From positions 970-32,044 of the forward strand of contig QXVZ01021578.1 of the NCBI GenBank assembly GCA_008931825.1: a stretch of DNA of 31,075 nucleotides, given 5' to 3'. Each line of letters starts with the position of its first letter. The first letter of the stretch is position 1. Below the pieces are notes generated by a model. That model saw only the letters and a list, made by a program, of their open reading frames with translations, did not search any database and was not told the origin of the DNA. Source of the DNA: Phallusia fumigata (Eukaryota; Chordata; Ascidiacea; Phlebobranchia; Ascidiidae). The position numbers and the translations under genes are program-made. Positions 21,401 to 31,075 of this stretch are shown one piece after another.

Positions 21401-22099
21401 TAGCAATTAGACAAATAGTTTTTAACGTGAGCGCCAGCGTCCCCCTTGAATCGTTTGCTATCACTGAGGGGGCGCTGGAAAATAAATTGGCAAATGGTTG
21501 GAGCTGAGAGAAAGTTGGGCAGTTAAAAAGAAATACAAGATCTAAAAAAAATTTTGTCAAATAAATTCTTAAGTAATTTGGTCAAATGTTTCCAAACCAT
21601 TGCCTATTTTCTATTTACATGCTGATCATGGTTTAAATGCTGGTAAAATAAATTCGTTTGGTAAATTTTATGAAGGGGGGTTTTTTAAATAGCCAAGCTT
21701 TTTAGAGGGTGTTACAAGAAAAAGATTTGAGAAAAGATGAATTTGACCGTATGAATCGATCTACTGCTCATCACCGCCGTATGATGGGTTTTCAAATCTT
21801 GAAGTTGGTTTTTGAAACACGGGATTAATATCCTGATTAAAATACGCCTTTGTCATTAAAAGCAAACATTTCGTTTGGTGCAAAATATAATCCAAGGAAA
21901 CGCATTACACTATGTAGTTTTTTTGCACGGCTGTGCAGTATATGCAACAAAATAAAAAAAGTATCACAAATCGAATACAGTGTAAATAATATAGCGCTGC
22001 GTTCTGCTGCTGAGTTTCGGCAAACGCCATTGCAATTGCAAGCAAAATGCTTAATCTGAAATACAGACCCAAGATATTTAAAGGTAAAAACCCTAAGAC
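18450..22099. other. intergenic region without a recognised gene
   Basis: No exon or RNA gene could be identified. The first 300 bases (18450-18760) contain more CpG than the surroundings (ACGCGCGACGCACGGCG and GTCATCGCGACGC). A perfect TGACGTCA sits at 18818-18825, and a GAGTC-rich transposon-like end at 19940-20038. The remaining sequence is AT-rich with only short, unconvincing open frames on both strands. An open stretch at 21256-21507 has no similarity that I recognise. Confidence 0.45.
19940..20038. mobile_element. hAT-like terminus with GAGTC/AAGTC subterminal repeats
   Basis: About ten degenerate copies of GAGTC or AAGTC, mostly in direct orientation, lead to CCAGCACTG at 20030-20038. 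In reverse complement this is CAGTGCTGG, the style of a hAT terminal repeat. Clustered short subterminal motifs are typical of transposase-binding ends. The opposite end was not found, so the element may be truncated or its partner end diverged. Confidence 0.45.
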
Positions 22100-22105
22100 T
22101 TTATT
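22100..22105 (-). terminator. poly(A) signal of integrin beta gene
   Basis: TTTATT on the plus strand is AATAAA on the gene strand, 38 bases after the integrin stop codon. This gives a very short 3' UTR. Its position supports the assigned last exon. Confidence 0.7.
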
Positions 22106-22142
22106 ATTACAACCCTCACCTTGCAGCTAGTGATCGAGTCGT

Positions 22143-22208
22143 TTAGTTTCCATGAAATGTTGGATTTTCAAACCTAGTGAACGGCTTTTCAAATATAGGA
22201 TTTTGCCC
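22143..22208 (-). CDS. ITGB: last exon of integrin beta: cytoplasmic NPxF-NPxF tail
   Basis: A 66-base exon after an acceptor (AATGCAG) encodes 21 residues that start [10 protein letters not shown] and end FENPTFHGN, then TAA. It joins the transmembrane exon in phase 0 after KSKWTK. It aligns without gaps to the vertebrate beta-1 tail, whose NPIY and NPKY motifs correspond to NPIF and NPTF here. These motifs bind talin and kindlin PTB/FERM domains. The phenylalanines keep the binding shape but cannot be phosphorylated. An AATAAA lies 38 bases further. The preceding intron of about 920 bp contains the 115-bp assembly duplication, so its true size is about 800 bp. Confidence 0.92.
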   Translation of the reverse strand, partial: GQNPIFEKPFTRFENPTFHGN

Positions 22209-25200
22209 CTGCATTATGAAACGCGTTTTTGATTGCATAAGTTTTTTTTGATTGCATCAGTGAATATTTTTTAATCAAAACCATGAAGCATGCAGCAAAA
22301 ATCAAGACGGTGTCTTAGTCAAGTGAAAATTTACCACTTTGGTGTAAATGTCACTTACCGTGGGGCTAAAAACATTTGTGGCAATCAATGCAGTCAACAA
22401 GACTCAACATCAACACGCTCGATAATTGCAAATAAAGCAAATTTTTTAACAAAAATGCGTGTAATTTTTATTTAAAAGCAGCGAAAGGAAAAATGTGATA
22501 TAAAAGTTGAGACCCTCTGGTTTAACTATTGGTGAGCGTGAGAGCTGTTGTCACCTAAAATGACTCAGTTCGCTGCTTGATGGACTAAGACAGGGGTTAA
22601 TACCAAAGATACCCATATCCCTAATGGGTACAATATATGTATCTAGTGGATACGAGGATTCTGAATCATTGTGTCAATTGTATAGATACAATAACACCCA
22701 AACAATAAATTGTTTGTTAATAAAAATGAATAAATAATTACTATTTGCAAATAACAGAAGGGGGTAGGAGAAAACGAGGTTGGTGATTTAAAGGGTTCCC
22801 GACAAGGAAAAAGGTTAAGAACCACATTTGGTAGAGGTCTACATTAGGCGGTCACAGACAGCACAGCATATTTTTTTGAAAATGTGCTATTCATTTGTCA
22901 GTTTATGCAGCAAATTAAACTATTTTACCTTTTCGCTAGCAACACCTCGCGTAGATTATAAATAGCTACGCTAAATTTACTTGATGGACAAAATATTACA
23001 AAAACAAATTACCTTGGTCCACTTTGACTTTTTCATTTCATTTTCAAAATTAACCCATTCCCTTTTGTCGCGGATAGTTTGATAGATTTTCCANACTTGA
23101 TGGACAAAATATTACAAAAACAAATTACCTTGGTCCACTTTGACTTTTTCATTTCATTTTCAAAATTAACCCATTCCCTTTTGTCGCGGATAGTTTGATA
23201 GATTTTCCATGCAATCAAGGCGATCACTCCAATTACCACTATCCCAATGACAATTGGTAACACTATTAGTAGTACATTTGTTGGTGGGGGACAATCTACA
23301 AACAAACAACATAGATAAATTATCTCCTTCTTTTTGTGAGGCCAAATTATGATTGTTTGTTACACAATGACGCTACAAATATCACTTTTCACAGAGTAAA
23401 AAGACGAGGTTGTTTGGATGTTGGCAAGAAACCAGTTATCATCATGAAATAACTAAGGTTTGAAATATGATTTTTGTTTTCACATTGAGCACACTTTTTT
23501 CAATTTATTTATACTTGTTGAGCAAACAAGTGTCTGCCCATGCCAAAATATTTGCACTTACCTGTATCTTTATTGTAATGCTTAACCAATAACAAATAAT
23601 CGTTGTCAGATTTACTCCATACTACTTGATATTTGATGGTACATGGCGAGTCAGTCCGTGGTTGTGTGCAAAGTGTCGGAGGAAGTTTAGTGCTGTGTGA
23701 CAGCGAACAGATTTAAAATCTTAGTAGAAAATTATACTTTTGTTTGCCTACTTACGTGTCTATTTCACTGCATTTTGGGTGACAATCACTGGTGCATTGG
23801 CCACAGTTCGGTATTGTGTTGTCCAAGTAGTAATTGGTCCCGTTGCACTGTTGTTTGCACGTTTGTGTGGCATCCTGCAAAAAAGTTTCTGGACTATTTA
23901 AAAACACTGAACAATCGACCTTCCGAAAATAAATTGCACTCACGTGACGCATCTGCTGAGCATTGTTCAAACAGGAGGCGCATAGGGCAATTTGTGTGTT
24001 GCAAGGTTCCTGTGGTGGCTTGCACTTCGGATCAATGCACTTGTCACAATATTGGCCGGCCCATAAAGTCTAAAAAGGTTGGGGTCTGATAACTGTGGTA
24101 TTACTAGTGAAACCACACTTTCTCACATTTTTGTAAACTTACCGAATTGCAAACGCATCTGCTACATTCACAAATGCCATTTCCACTGCAAAGACTTGTT
24201 TCAGTTGCGTTCATTTTGCACAGATTTTCGTGACAGGTGCAAGTTCCTATTTTCGACTCGGTCCATCCATTAGTGCAATTACATGTAGGGTTGTTGTTAC
24301 AATTGTAACAAGTGCCTTGTAGGGGTCCTAAACAGAAAATCAATAAAGTCGGTTTTTTCATAAGGGCCGATTCTATTAATTGCATGTTGCGTTGCCACAG
24401 ACATCTTACCGCCACAAATTTTGTTATCACTGGAGGGGCACCCGTTGTTGCTACACTCGCAGTGAGGTCCAAAATATCCATCGTTGCACAAGCAGTTTCC
24501 ACATTCACATTTACCATGTCCTCTACATGTGCCAAAATTAAATTAGCTTTAGTTTCAACTTATAATATGTAAAACTTACTCGCAAAGATCGCTATTAAGT
24601 TTGGTTTTACGACACTTTTCCACAACCGACTGGTCAATTTTGTCCCTTAAGCATTGACATGTTGCACCTTCATGGGTAGAATCACACTCGCAGACCCCGC
24701 ACACCAGCGTACCGTTCGTGCTGCAGTTTGAGCTTTGTGGAGTGCGCGTTTGTGAACAATCGCACGAGCAGAGAAAGTCTATGAGACAAATATATTTTTA
24801 TGTCACCTTTTTGGGTAGGAGTAGCATGTGATATAAATCTAAAAATTATAACATTTAAGTATAACATCGACTCATGCATTTAAATGACAAATAATAAAGC
24901 TGGGTATTATTACATTCTAGAAGTTGTATTAAATACCAAAATATATTTTGACGTCTTCTTGCAATGAGTTGGATGTAAATATGACAGGTTGATTGGAGGA
25001 ACTTGTTGGGCAATCAGTAGCCGTCACAGTAAATTCATAAAATACCTAAGGATAGAATCAGTTATACGATAACAAGTCATGCGATGTTATGCGTAACAAC
25101 GATCGTGTTGGTACTTGCTGTTCTTAACCTTTCACGCGAACAAAGCATCGTGTTATTCTAACATATAACTTTATTTTAATGCGCTGTTATTCACACATGT

Positions 25201-27633
25201 GTACAAATGGCACTTACAAAGGATACATTGTAAATGTCAGTGTACCCTCTCAAAATACCTCACTGCCAATCTTGATTTGATCGCAACTAAGATCCCCATT
25301 ATCCTTCCAAGTCGTGGAATTTGGACAAAACACACGGTAGCTAATATCAATCTCGGGTGGTTTATTGTCTCCAAGCGTCATTTCTAGCTTTTCTTTTAGT
25401 TGCTAAATAAAATCAATACATAAGTTAGAATAAGTATGCCCAGCTTAACGATACCAAAATACCATTTTAATTACATTGTAGGCTGTTTTTATGATAGTAA
25501 TAATATTCCCCGAATCCGCTGCTAGTTCTCCCACAAACGAGTTAGGAATGAGTTGACTAAGACCCTGCAAGCAAAACAGCATGTCATTATAAAGTTTAAA
25601 TCTCTTACCTACACATTAAGATGGAGTAGTAACCACTAACGTCATAAAGAGACCGAACTTCTTTGGTAACAGCAAAAATTGGTTGAATTTTATTGGCTTG
25701 GAATGCCGATCGAAGTTGACCAATCGATGGGTAATCGAGCTCTTGACTTTTCGAGTAAACAATGTCATTTGGTAGCTCCTTGTTGTAACCCTATTAGGTA
25801 AAACATATGCATCATCGCACGACCAGTTATAGCAGTGTGTGCACAAACGGTCCATGAAAGGAGGTAAATAAATAGAATCAAAATTTACATAGAATAGCTT
25901 GACACATTTTAATACCAAAGTTAATTTACTGGCTTGTCATGGCGGGTTGGTTAATTTGCCATTAAAAATTATATACAACATAAGAAAGACGAATTTCACT
26001 GGTATGCAGAAAATACCTTTTGAAGATGGCATTGCATGTCATTGGCCTCAAGTATAGCAGCAAGTTTGCCATCCAGGGCCATATGAAAAGATGCATCAGT
26101 TGTGACAACCACCAAGTGGGTGGCTTGAGGCCTCCAACCAATTTCGTTCTAAAACGGTTAAGAGGGTAAAAATAAGCGTTTAAATAATAGGTTAGGGGGG
26201 AAGTGGGTACTCACGGAACAAACAGCAATCTGCATCAATGCATCAAAACCGCCTTCAGGTGAATCAATGTTTCCAGATATAGTTGTATTTTTGACGCTGT
26301 TTTTAAAGTTTTCCAATTGAGAAGATATATTCTGTTGGTGCTTGAATCCAAACGGAGGAGCACATTGAGTATTTTGTTGGTTCTTCGCGCACGGATTTTT
26401 TAATCTGCAAAATGTTTGGTTAATCGTAAAACTGCCTGCACAAAGCCAATGGTTATGTATTGTTGCACTGCACAGCAACAATATTCTTCAATATTCCGGT
26501 TATTTTTAGTATGTGATTGTAATCTACGGGGAACTTTCAACACATAAAAAGCACAAAATATTAGAAAGCCCCCAAAAACAAGCATAAACATACTGTTGCG
26601 GCACTGTGCTTGCGAATGGCATCATCACTTTGTCCACGAAAGTGCCAAAACCCATCTGCCAAAGTACAAAATACAAAAATGCAATCAAGTTTTTGGTATT
26701 TTTGTGCCACCAAAGTTTGTGCAAAATTTTAAATTGAAATGAAATTAGCGTTAAGATTTTGGACTAACACTGAATTTCAAAATAATTTGTATTTTGGTTC
26801 TTAAAAAGGGCTCAATGTGCATTTTTACTTGTAGGTTTCACATTTCATTGCTTTATTTTCAATAAATGAGCTGTAATGATTAAAAGATATCTACCTTGAT
26901 GTTGCTAGTAACATTGTTCTTTATATCCTGTGCCAAAGTCGCACCAAGACCTTGCAAAACTTGTAAATCATCGTGCATGGAAAAAGACAAATCCATTAAA
27001 TAATACAAATCAACTGGATAATCCTCAACTTTTCGGAACGTAACATTAAACTTTTTTGATTCGCCTGGAAACAAATTCAATATTTTAGCTTTTTTACTTA
27101 CTGTTTAAGTACAGTTGCTAACAGTTACCTTTTCTTAGTTTAATTCTAATTTCTTGAGGTTGAAGTTGGACAGCAGCCGATTGGTTTTGGTTAAGATTAG
27201 GTTCCGAAAGTGGTGTGTTTTTTGTGCGATTAACAGATCCAACGGGCATCTCCGTCGCTATTGGGCAGTTCATCTTACTAAAATTAAATCGAAAATATGG
27301 TTCATAATTCAAACTCCTAGCGCAGTAGGTATTTCGATAATTTATTTAATGTCGGACAGTTTTTTTTACCTTTTGTGCTGACAACGTTTTATTGACACAC
27401 CAGTTTGTGTTGCTGCACACCATGCACAATCGGGGTGTGTTTTTATGCACTGGTCACATGTTGCTATGGTTGAATCTTCACATTGTTTTATCGCAGAATC
27501 GATGTTGCCTGGATAAAATATTCAATTAGTTTGGGAAGGTCCTTGTTTTCTACAACAAAAATGACTTGCCTGTTGTTTGAGCAACAGCAAATTTGGTGAG
27601 GGCAAGCAATATAACTAAATCAAATACCAACAT
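22143..27633 (-). CDS. ITGB: integrin beta subunit, complete, 19 exons, 838 aa
   Basis: Integrin beta chains pair with alpha chains as adhesion receptors linking matrix to actin. Exons in gene order: 27633-27570, 27508-27370, 27277-27129, 27064-26895, 26655-26594, 26404-26215, 26148-26017, 25790-25641, 25564-25463, 25402-25259, 25045-24937, 24778-24580, 24522-24410, 24327-24143, 24069-23944, 23874-23756, 23692-23562, 23295-23129, 22208-22143. They sum to 2517 bases in one open frame. Domains: signal peptide 1-18; PSI about 28-68 ([14 protein letters not shown]); hybrid and beta-I with MIDAS DLSFS at 142-146, [16 protein letters not shown] at 238-247 and TTDA at 274-277; Cys-rich I-EGF repeats about 471-680; beta-tail to about 762; transmembrane 769-791; cytoplasmic [10 protein letters not shown]; NPxF tail. 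All metal-site residues are present, so it should bind ligand. The first intron uses a GC donor (CAG|GCAAGT). The beta class cannot be assigned by eye; the overall pattern is closest to beta-1/beta-2. Confidence 0.96.
22209..23128 (-). other. last intron of integrin beta, including assembly duplicate
   Basis: This intron contains no convincing alternative exon. Near 22740-22830 the sequence GGTTAAGAACCAC resembles a hAT end in reverse (GTGGTTCTTAACC), without a partner or target duplication. From 22979 on it repeats part of the transmembrane exon and its donor because of the contig overlap. Confidence 0.6.
22979..23209. repeat. 115-bp exact duplication around an N (contig overlap)
   Basis: 22979-23093 and 23095-23209 are identical over 115 bases and are separated only by an N at 23094. 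The right copy is joined to the intact transmembrane exon; the left copy runs into the intron. As at 16709, the two contigs should overlap rather than abut. A naive reading through the N gives a false protein extension that repeats part of the tail. Confidence 0.95.
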
Positions 27634-28330
27634 CTCAGTCTTACTTGACTACCACCTGTAAAATCAAACCGAGCCCTGTTCAAGTCAGTTTGGTGGTAGA
27701 GGAAGTAGCCTTTTAAGGTTTTTATATTAAAAGTGATGATGGCATTTCCTGATGCCTTACACAAACACAATAGCTTTGCTGCCACGAAACTTCCTTGTTC
27801 CGGGGCATTTTAACCATTATGGACAAACACAATCTAAGCTTCGAAACTGTATTAAGACAGAAAATCTATTTAACTAACACTTAAATAAATAATGCATTAA
27901 GATTGGTCTTGAGTCTGTAATACAGCCTACAGTTTTTCGGTACATCACACCCAAAGCTGAACAAAAAGCCAAAGGATGAAAAACAAATGACTGATGCGAA
28001 CAACCTTAAGCCAACCATAGTGACACTTTCCCAAATACGTATGTGTTTCAGAATATACTCTAGACAGTGATTCATGCTGAAGTGCTGATACGATGACGAG
28101 AAGTGGGACAGCGAAGGCCTGGCATGCAACCACGCACAACATGCACGTAATTTCCGGAACTCACTTCCTCGCTTTTTACGACACAGCAGCTCGCATCACA
28201 TTCACACAAGGCAGGGAGTCGCTTTGACCAAACGAGGTTGATTTCTCGCAGTGTCCTGTATTTTGCCCGAAAACAAACTAAAGCACTTAAAATACAGTTT
28301 AATTAAAGTGCACGATGATTAACGCAGCAT
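27634..28330 (-). promoter_or_regulatory. 5' flank of integrin beta gene
   Basis: Upstream of the integrin ATG (27633) on the gene strand there is a splice-acceptor-like GATTTTACAG at about 27656-27665. It could end a 5' UTR intron or serve for spliced-leader addition. No TATA box with clear spacing was identified. Short open stretches at 27881-28142 have no recognisable product. Confidence 0.35.
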
Positions 28331-30940
28331 CGTACTCACACTCGTTGAATCACAATGTACATTCTGTAACGTCGTTGTTTGTTATTTTCCTCAACAACTT
28401 GCATCCGTAAACATTGTAGTACTAAACGATATGTCGAAATATAATTTTTGCAATCGTGTTTGCAGACCTTACTACCAGTGTTTGAAACCACATTCCAAAT
28501 TGATTTTATTGTCTGCTATACGGTTTGATTCACCAAATGTTGAGTTGAGTTTATTTCGCTTGGTGAAAGAAAAAATAGCGACATAATAGCACTAAATCAA
28601 TCACCAGGCTGGAAATAGCTGCGCAACCTTAAAACGTAAAAAATGTTAAGGGCGCAATTGGTGGATCAAGGTCGAACGCGCTGCAGCAACATGTATTGAC
28701 AAAGCTTACCCACATACATTTTTGGTGTCAGTCGGCTACTTTGGAAACAGCCATTGTTTGTAAATAGGCCCTCTATTAAACACGCTTTATTGAGTTGGTA
28801 AAATTATTTGGTTCCGCTTGAATAAATTTGGTGTAAACGACTCCCCAACCTTTAAGCGCTTCAGTTTAATTGTTGGAACATTGATTTTCTATTGCTTTGG
28901 GCAGTGCTTAACTTTCCTAAAACTTCCTGTAAACAATGCTACCTACAACCAGTATCAAATAAGGATCCAAACATATATTTCTATGGTAATCTAAAGCACT
29001 TCGGGCCGGGGGTTGACTACAATTAAGTACCAAAAACATCGCTTTCGTTACCTAAAAGCCTAACGTACACCACTTAACGTTTTTAAAAGCTGTTTGATTT
29101 CCCCACACAGAATTTAAATCCCTCACAAGTTCACTGTTTTTAGCACTCTCATTGAAGTTTTCAGTAAGCTTTTATGTAGTATTATGGTTGGTATGTCTCG
29201 GGGGCTAAATTACAGCGAACTTGCACTAAATTTATTTGACTGATATCGTGCGGCACTGTTGCTGCTGCGGCAAGACAATCATACCAAACTGGACACAGAT
29301 ATACCAGTTAAGAGCACCACAGTACCACGACAGGGTCACCATTAAACTAGGTCGCCTGTGTTTTCCACAATATTTCAGAAAAAAAGCCAATTAGAGAGAC
29401 ACATTATTGCAACACACGTCGCAACCTAAATTGCTTCGCCGGTTCTTCTACAATATTCTAGAAAACAGCTAGCACCTGTATATCAACCGCTCCATTTTCG
29501 GCCACACGTTATTCGTACTAAAAACTTAGACTAGGTGCCACCTAGATAGACCAGAAAACGAGGAAGCCAGGCTGTGACATTTAGACAGGCGAAATAACAT
29601 GGAAGCTGGGCTGCAACACTCTCTCAGGCGACTGTAGTTAGGGTGCGAGCGCCGCTGTATTTAGAGTTAGTTAAAATACTCAGCGCGTTGTCGACGTATA
29701 AGTTATTTAGGAAGCCTTATTTGTTTTATGTATAAGCTCGTAGAGACCAGTCAAGCAAGGAACTTCTAAGTTATTTGCGATTTAATTAGATATGACTCAG
29801 AGTAGGGGTTAGCAATCAGTTTTTATGTTGTTATCCTACTTGCAAATAAATTACTCATGATTGTTATTGTTTTTCATGACCTTCTATTTGAATAAACTGT
29901 AATTATGTCAAATAAATACTGGAAATATTCTTACACTGAAATCCTAATAAACCAACGATGTAACAAGCGGAATCATCGTGTGATTAGGAATCCCGGAGAT
30001 TCACCCCCGAGGCACATCACGTTGGGGCAATAACTTCAAATTGGTACCCCGCAAAACAGGTCAAGATTTGCCATACCCAATGTACATATGCCTTCAGCCA
30101 TTTTTTTGTTTGTCCTACGTACCTTTGGGCCTTTGTATTAAAACATTATAACCCGACATTGCTTTGCCAACTGATATTACAAAACGTGTATATGTTGCAA
30201 AGTTGTCATTTGTCTATTATTGCGCTCTTAAGTGCAATCATACCGTCTCACAGCATTTATGTTGTCTTCGAAGTGATCATTAATATTTTTTGTGTGCACT
30301 ATCTATACACAACACTGCAGTAAGAAATACTTGGGCCATCCTTACGAACAAACTTTCGAAAGAAAGAACATCTTACTGAACTTCCTATACGGAGGTAAAA
30401 CACTAGCAGACAAGCTGTCGACCTTCGTCAGTTCGGTAACTTTAGGGAGGCTCTCACAAACAGATACTCCTAAACATACACCCATCGCAAGCCGCACATG
30501 AGCAGCAACAAGAACCATAATGTCACAAACAAAAACACCCACAAAAGCCTTGGCTATTAATGGGCAGGTCAGAACAGAGAAACAGCTAATCGTTTGTTTC
30601 CTCGGGTGGTGACCAACAAACACAAAGCAGTGTTTCTCCAGAAAAATGCCTTTAACAAGCACCCAGCTTCAGCAAGCAAAATTCAGTTCAGAAACAAGAG
30701 ATAACTCATTTTAATCGGATGTAGAAGCATTGCGCCAAACTGTACGTGAATGCCCGACACTTCGAAATAACACTCAGGATTTGCCAATCTACTTGCTTTT
30801 TGGACAACTGGATGGAATCAAACAAAGTATGCGACGATGAAGCGCGGTTCACATTTTCTATGTACAGTTTAACAAGCGAGCAAACAGACCAATACCGGGT
30901 CTCGCTTTGAGAGGCAGTTAATTCACCAACACCATACGAA
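28331..30940. other. intergenic region without a recognised gene
   Basis: No exon, tRNA or structured RNA was recognised. Between 29270 and 29700 the base composition is less AT-rich. Two diverged direct repeats occur there (GGAAGC(C/T)(A/G)GGCTG at about 29560 and 29599; CACAATATTTCAGAAAA and TACAATATTCTAGAAAA at about 29368 and 29450). An open frame pair at 30292-30662 has no similarity I can name. Confidence 0.4.
29882..29895 (+). other. 14-base match to the remembered Ciona spliced-leader sequence
   Basis: TTCTATTTGAATAA matches positions 2-15 of the 16-nt Ciona spliced leader as I recall it; the first and last bases differ. It is followed by ACTGTAATT, not by a GT splice donor, so it is not a functional spliced-leader RNA gene. 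It could be chance, a pseudogene, or the 5' end of an inserted mRNA copy. Confidence 0.3.
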
Positions 30941-30944
30941 ACAA

Positions 30945-31075
30945 TTAAAACTACAAGGGTGGCTTACCATATGTAGACATTCTACATACACTATTACCCG
31001 ATATTAAGAGGATATATTCCCCACATTATATTACATTGGGTCCTGTGCTATTTATGACATGATTGTTTCTGCTGG
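30945..31075 (-). repeat. inverted copy of the interspersed repeat family at right edge
   Basis: Read on the minus strand, it starts CAGCAGAAACAATCATGTCA and continues with a GACCCAATGTAATATAATGT block, then GGGTAATAGTGTATGTAGAA and AAGCCACCCTTGTAG. These are the same blocks in the same order as the copies at 71-280 and 12180-12430. It is cut by the end of the window. Confidence 0.7.

Noticed and set aside
21231-21560. Open frames on both strands of about 83 and 109 residues
   Set aside because: No similarity, no splice partner exons, and composition typical of random AT-rich DNA.
23033-23305. Open frame running through the N at 23094 with a duplicated integrin tail
   Set aside because: The extension uses the intron side of the falsely duplicated segment; the exon ends at a good donor at 23129 and the true tail is at 22143-22208.
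29270-30060. Degenerate LTR retrotransposon
   Set aside because: LTR-like words (AATAAA signals, a TGGTACC-type primer-site resemblance) are present, but no paired LTRs, target duplication or pol frame were found.
30292-30662. Open frames on both strands as a small gene
   Set aside because: Opposite-strand frames cover the same DNA, and neither has a recognisable domain or supporting signals.
1-31075. tRNA genes, snRNA genes or CRISPR arrays
   Set aside because: I looked for B-box-like GGTTCRANTCC with a matching A box, for Sm-site contexts and for regularly spaced repeats, and found none convincing.

Overview
The window looks like chordate nuclear DNA, most likely from an ascidian of the Ciona type (inference). 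It is AT-rich, has compact intron-rich genes with GT-AG introns, contains short non-autonomous transposons, and the encoded proteins align with vertebrate proteins over their full length. Two single-N gaps (16709 and 23094) mark contig joins in the assembly. No CRISPR array, tRNA or rRNA was found.

Region by region: (1) 1-7275, plus strand: the 3' part of the gene for RNA polymerase II subunit RPB2, seven coding exons from 1564 to the stop at 7273-7275. Its introns and upstream flank carry two hAT-type MITEs and many copies of an interspersed repeat family. (2) 7276-13263: no recognisable gene. It holds a hAT-like terminus, a cluster of CRE-like TGACGTCA sites (9551-10000), a 58-bp tandem duplication and more of the repeat family. 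(3) 13264-15598, plus strand: two genes 138 bp apart, an intronless endosulfine (ENSA/ARPP19) and a three-exon phafin (PLEKHF, PH + FYVE). The small gap, the lack of an AATAAA between them and a strong 3' splice site just before the second ATG fit a spliced-leader operon. (4) 14969-18449: a 1740-bp segment given twice in a row around an N, including the last phafin exon. This is almost certainly an unmerged contig overlap. (5) 18450-22099: no recognised gene. (6) 22143-27633, minus strand: a complete 19-exon integrin beta gene, 838 aa, with every exon phase matching. Its last exon encodes the NPxF-NPxF tail and is too short to show as an open reading frame. A second false duplication (115 bp) lies inside it at 22979-23209. 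(7) 27634-31075: 5' flank of the integrin gene and non-coding DNA, ending in an inverted copy of the repeat family.

The genes are unrelated housekeeping or signalling functions (transcription, mitotic PP2A-B55 control, endosome/PI3P signalling, cell adhesion). The only likely functional coupling is the ENSA-PLEKHF pair. I found no convincing novel defence, mobile or biosynthetic system. The best leads are the candidate operon, the repeat family confined to one side of the window, the CRE cluster and the integrin tail.
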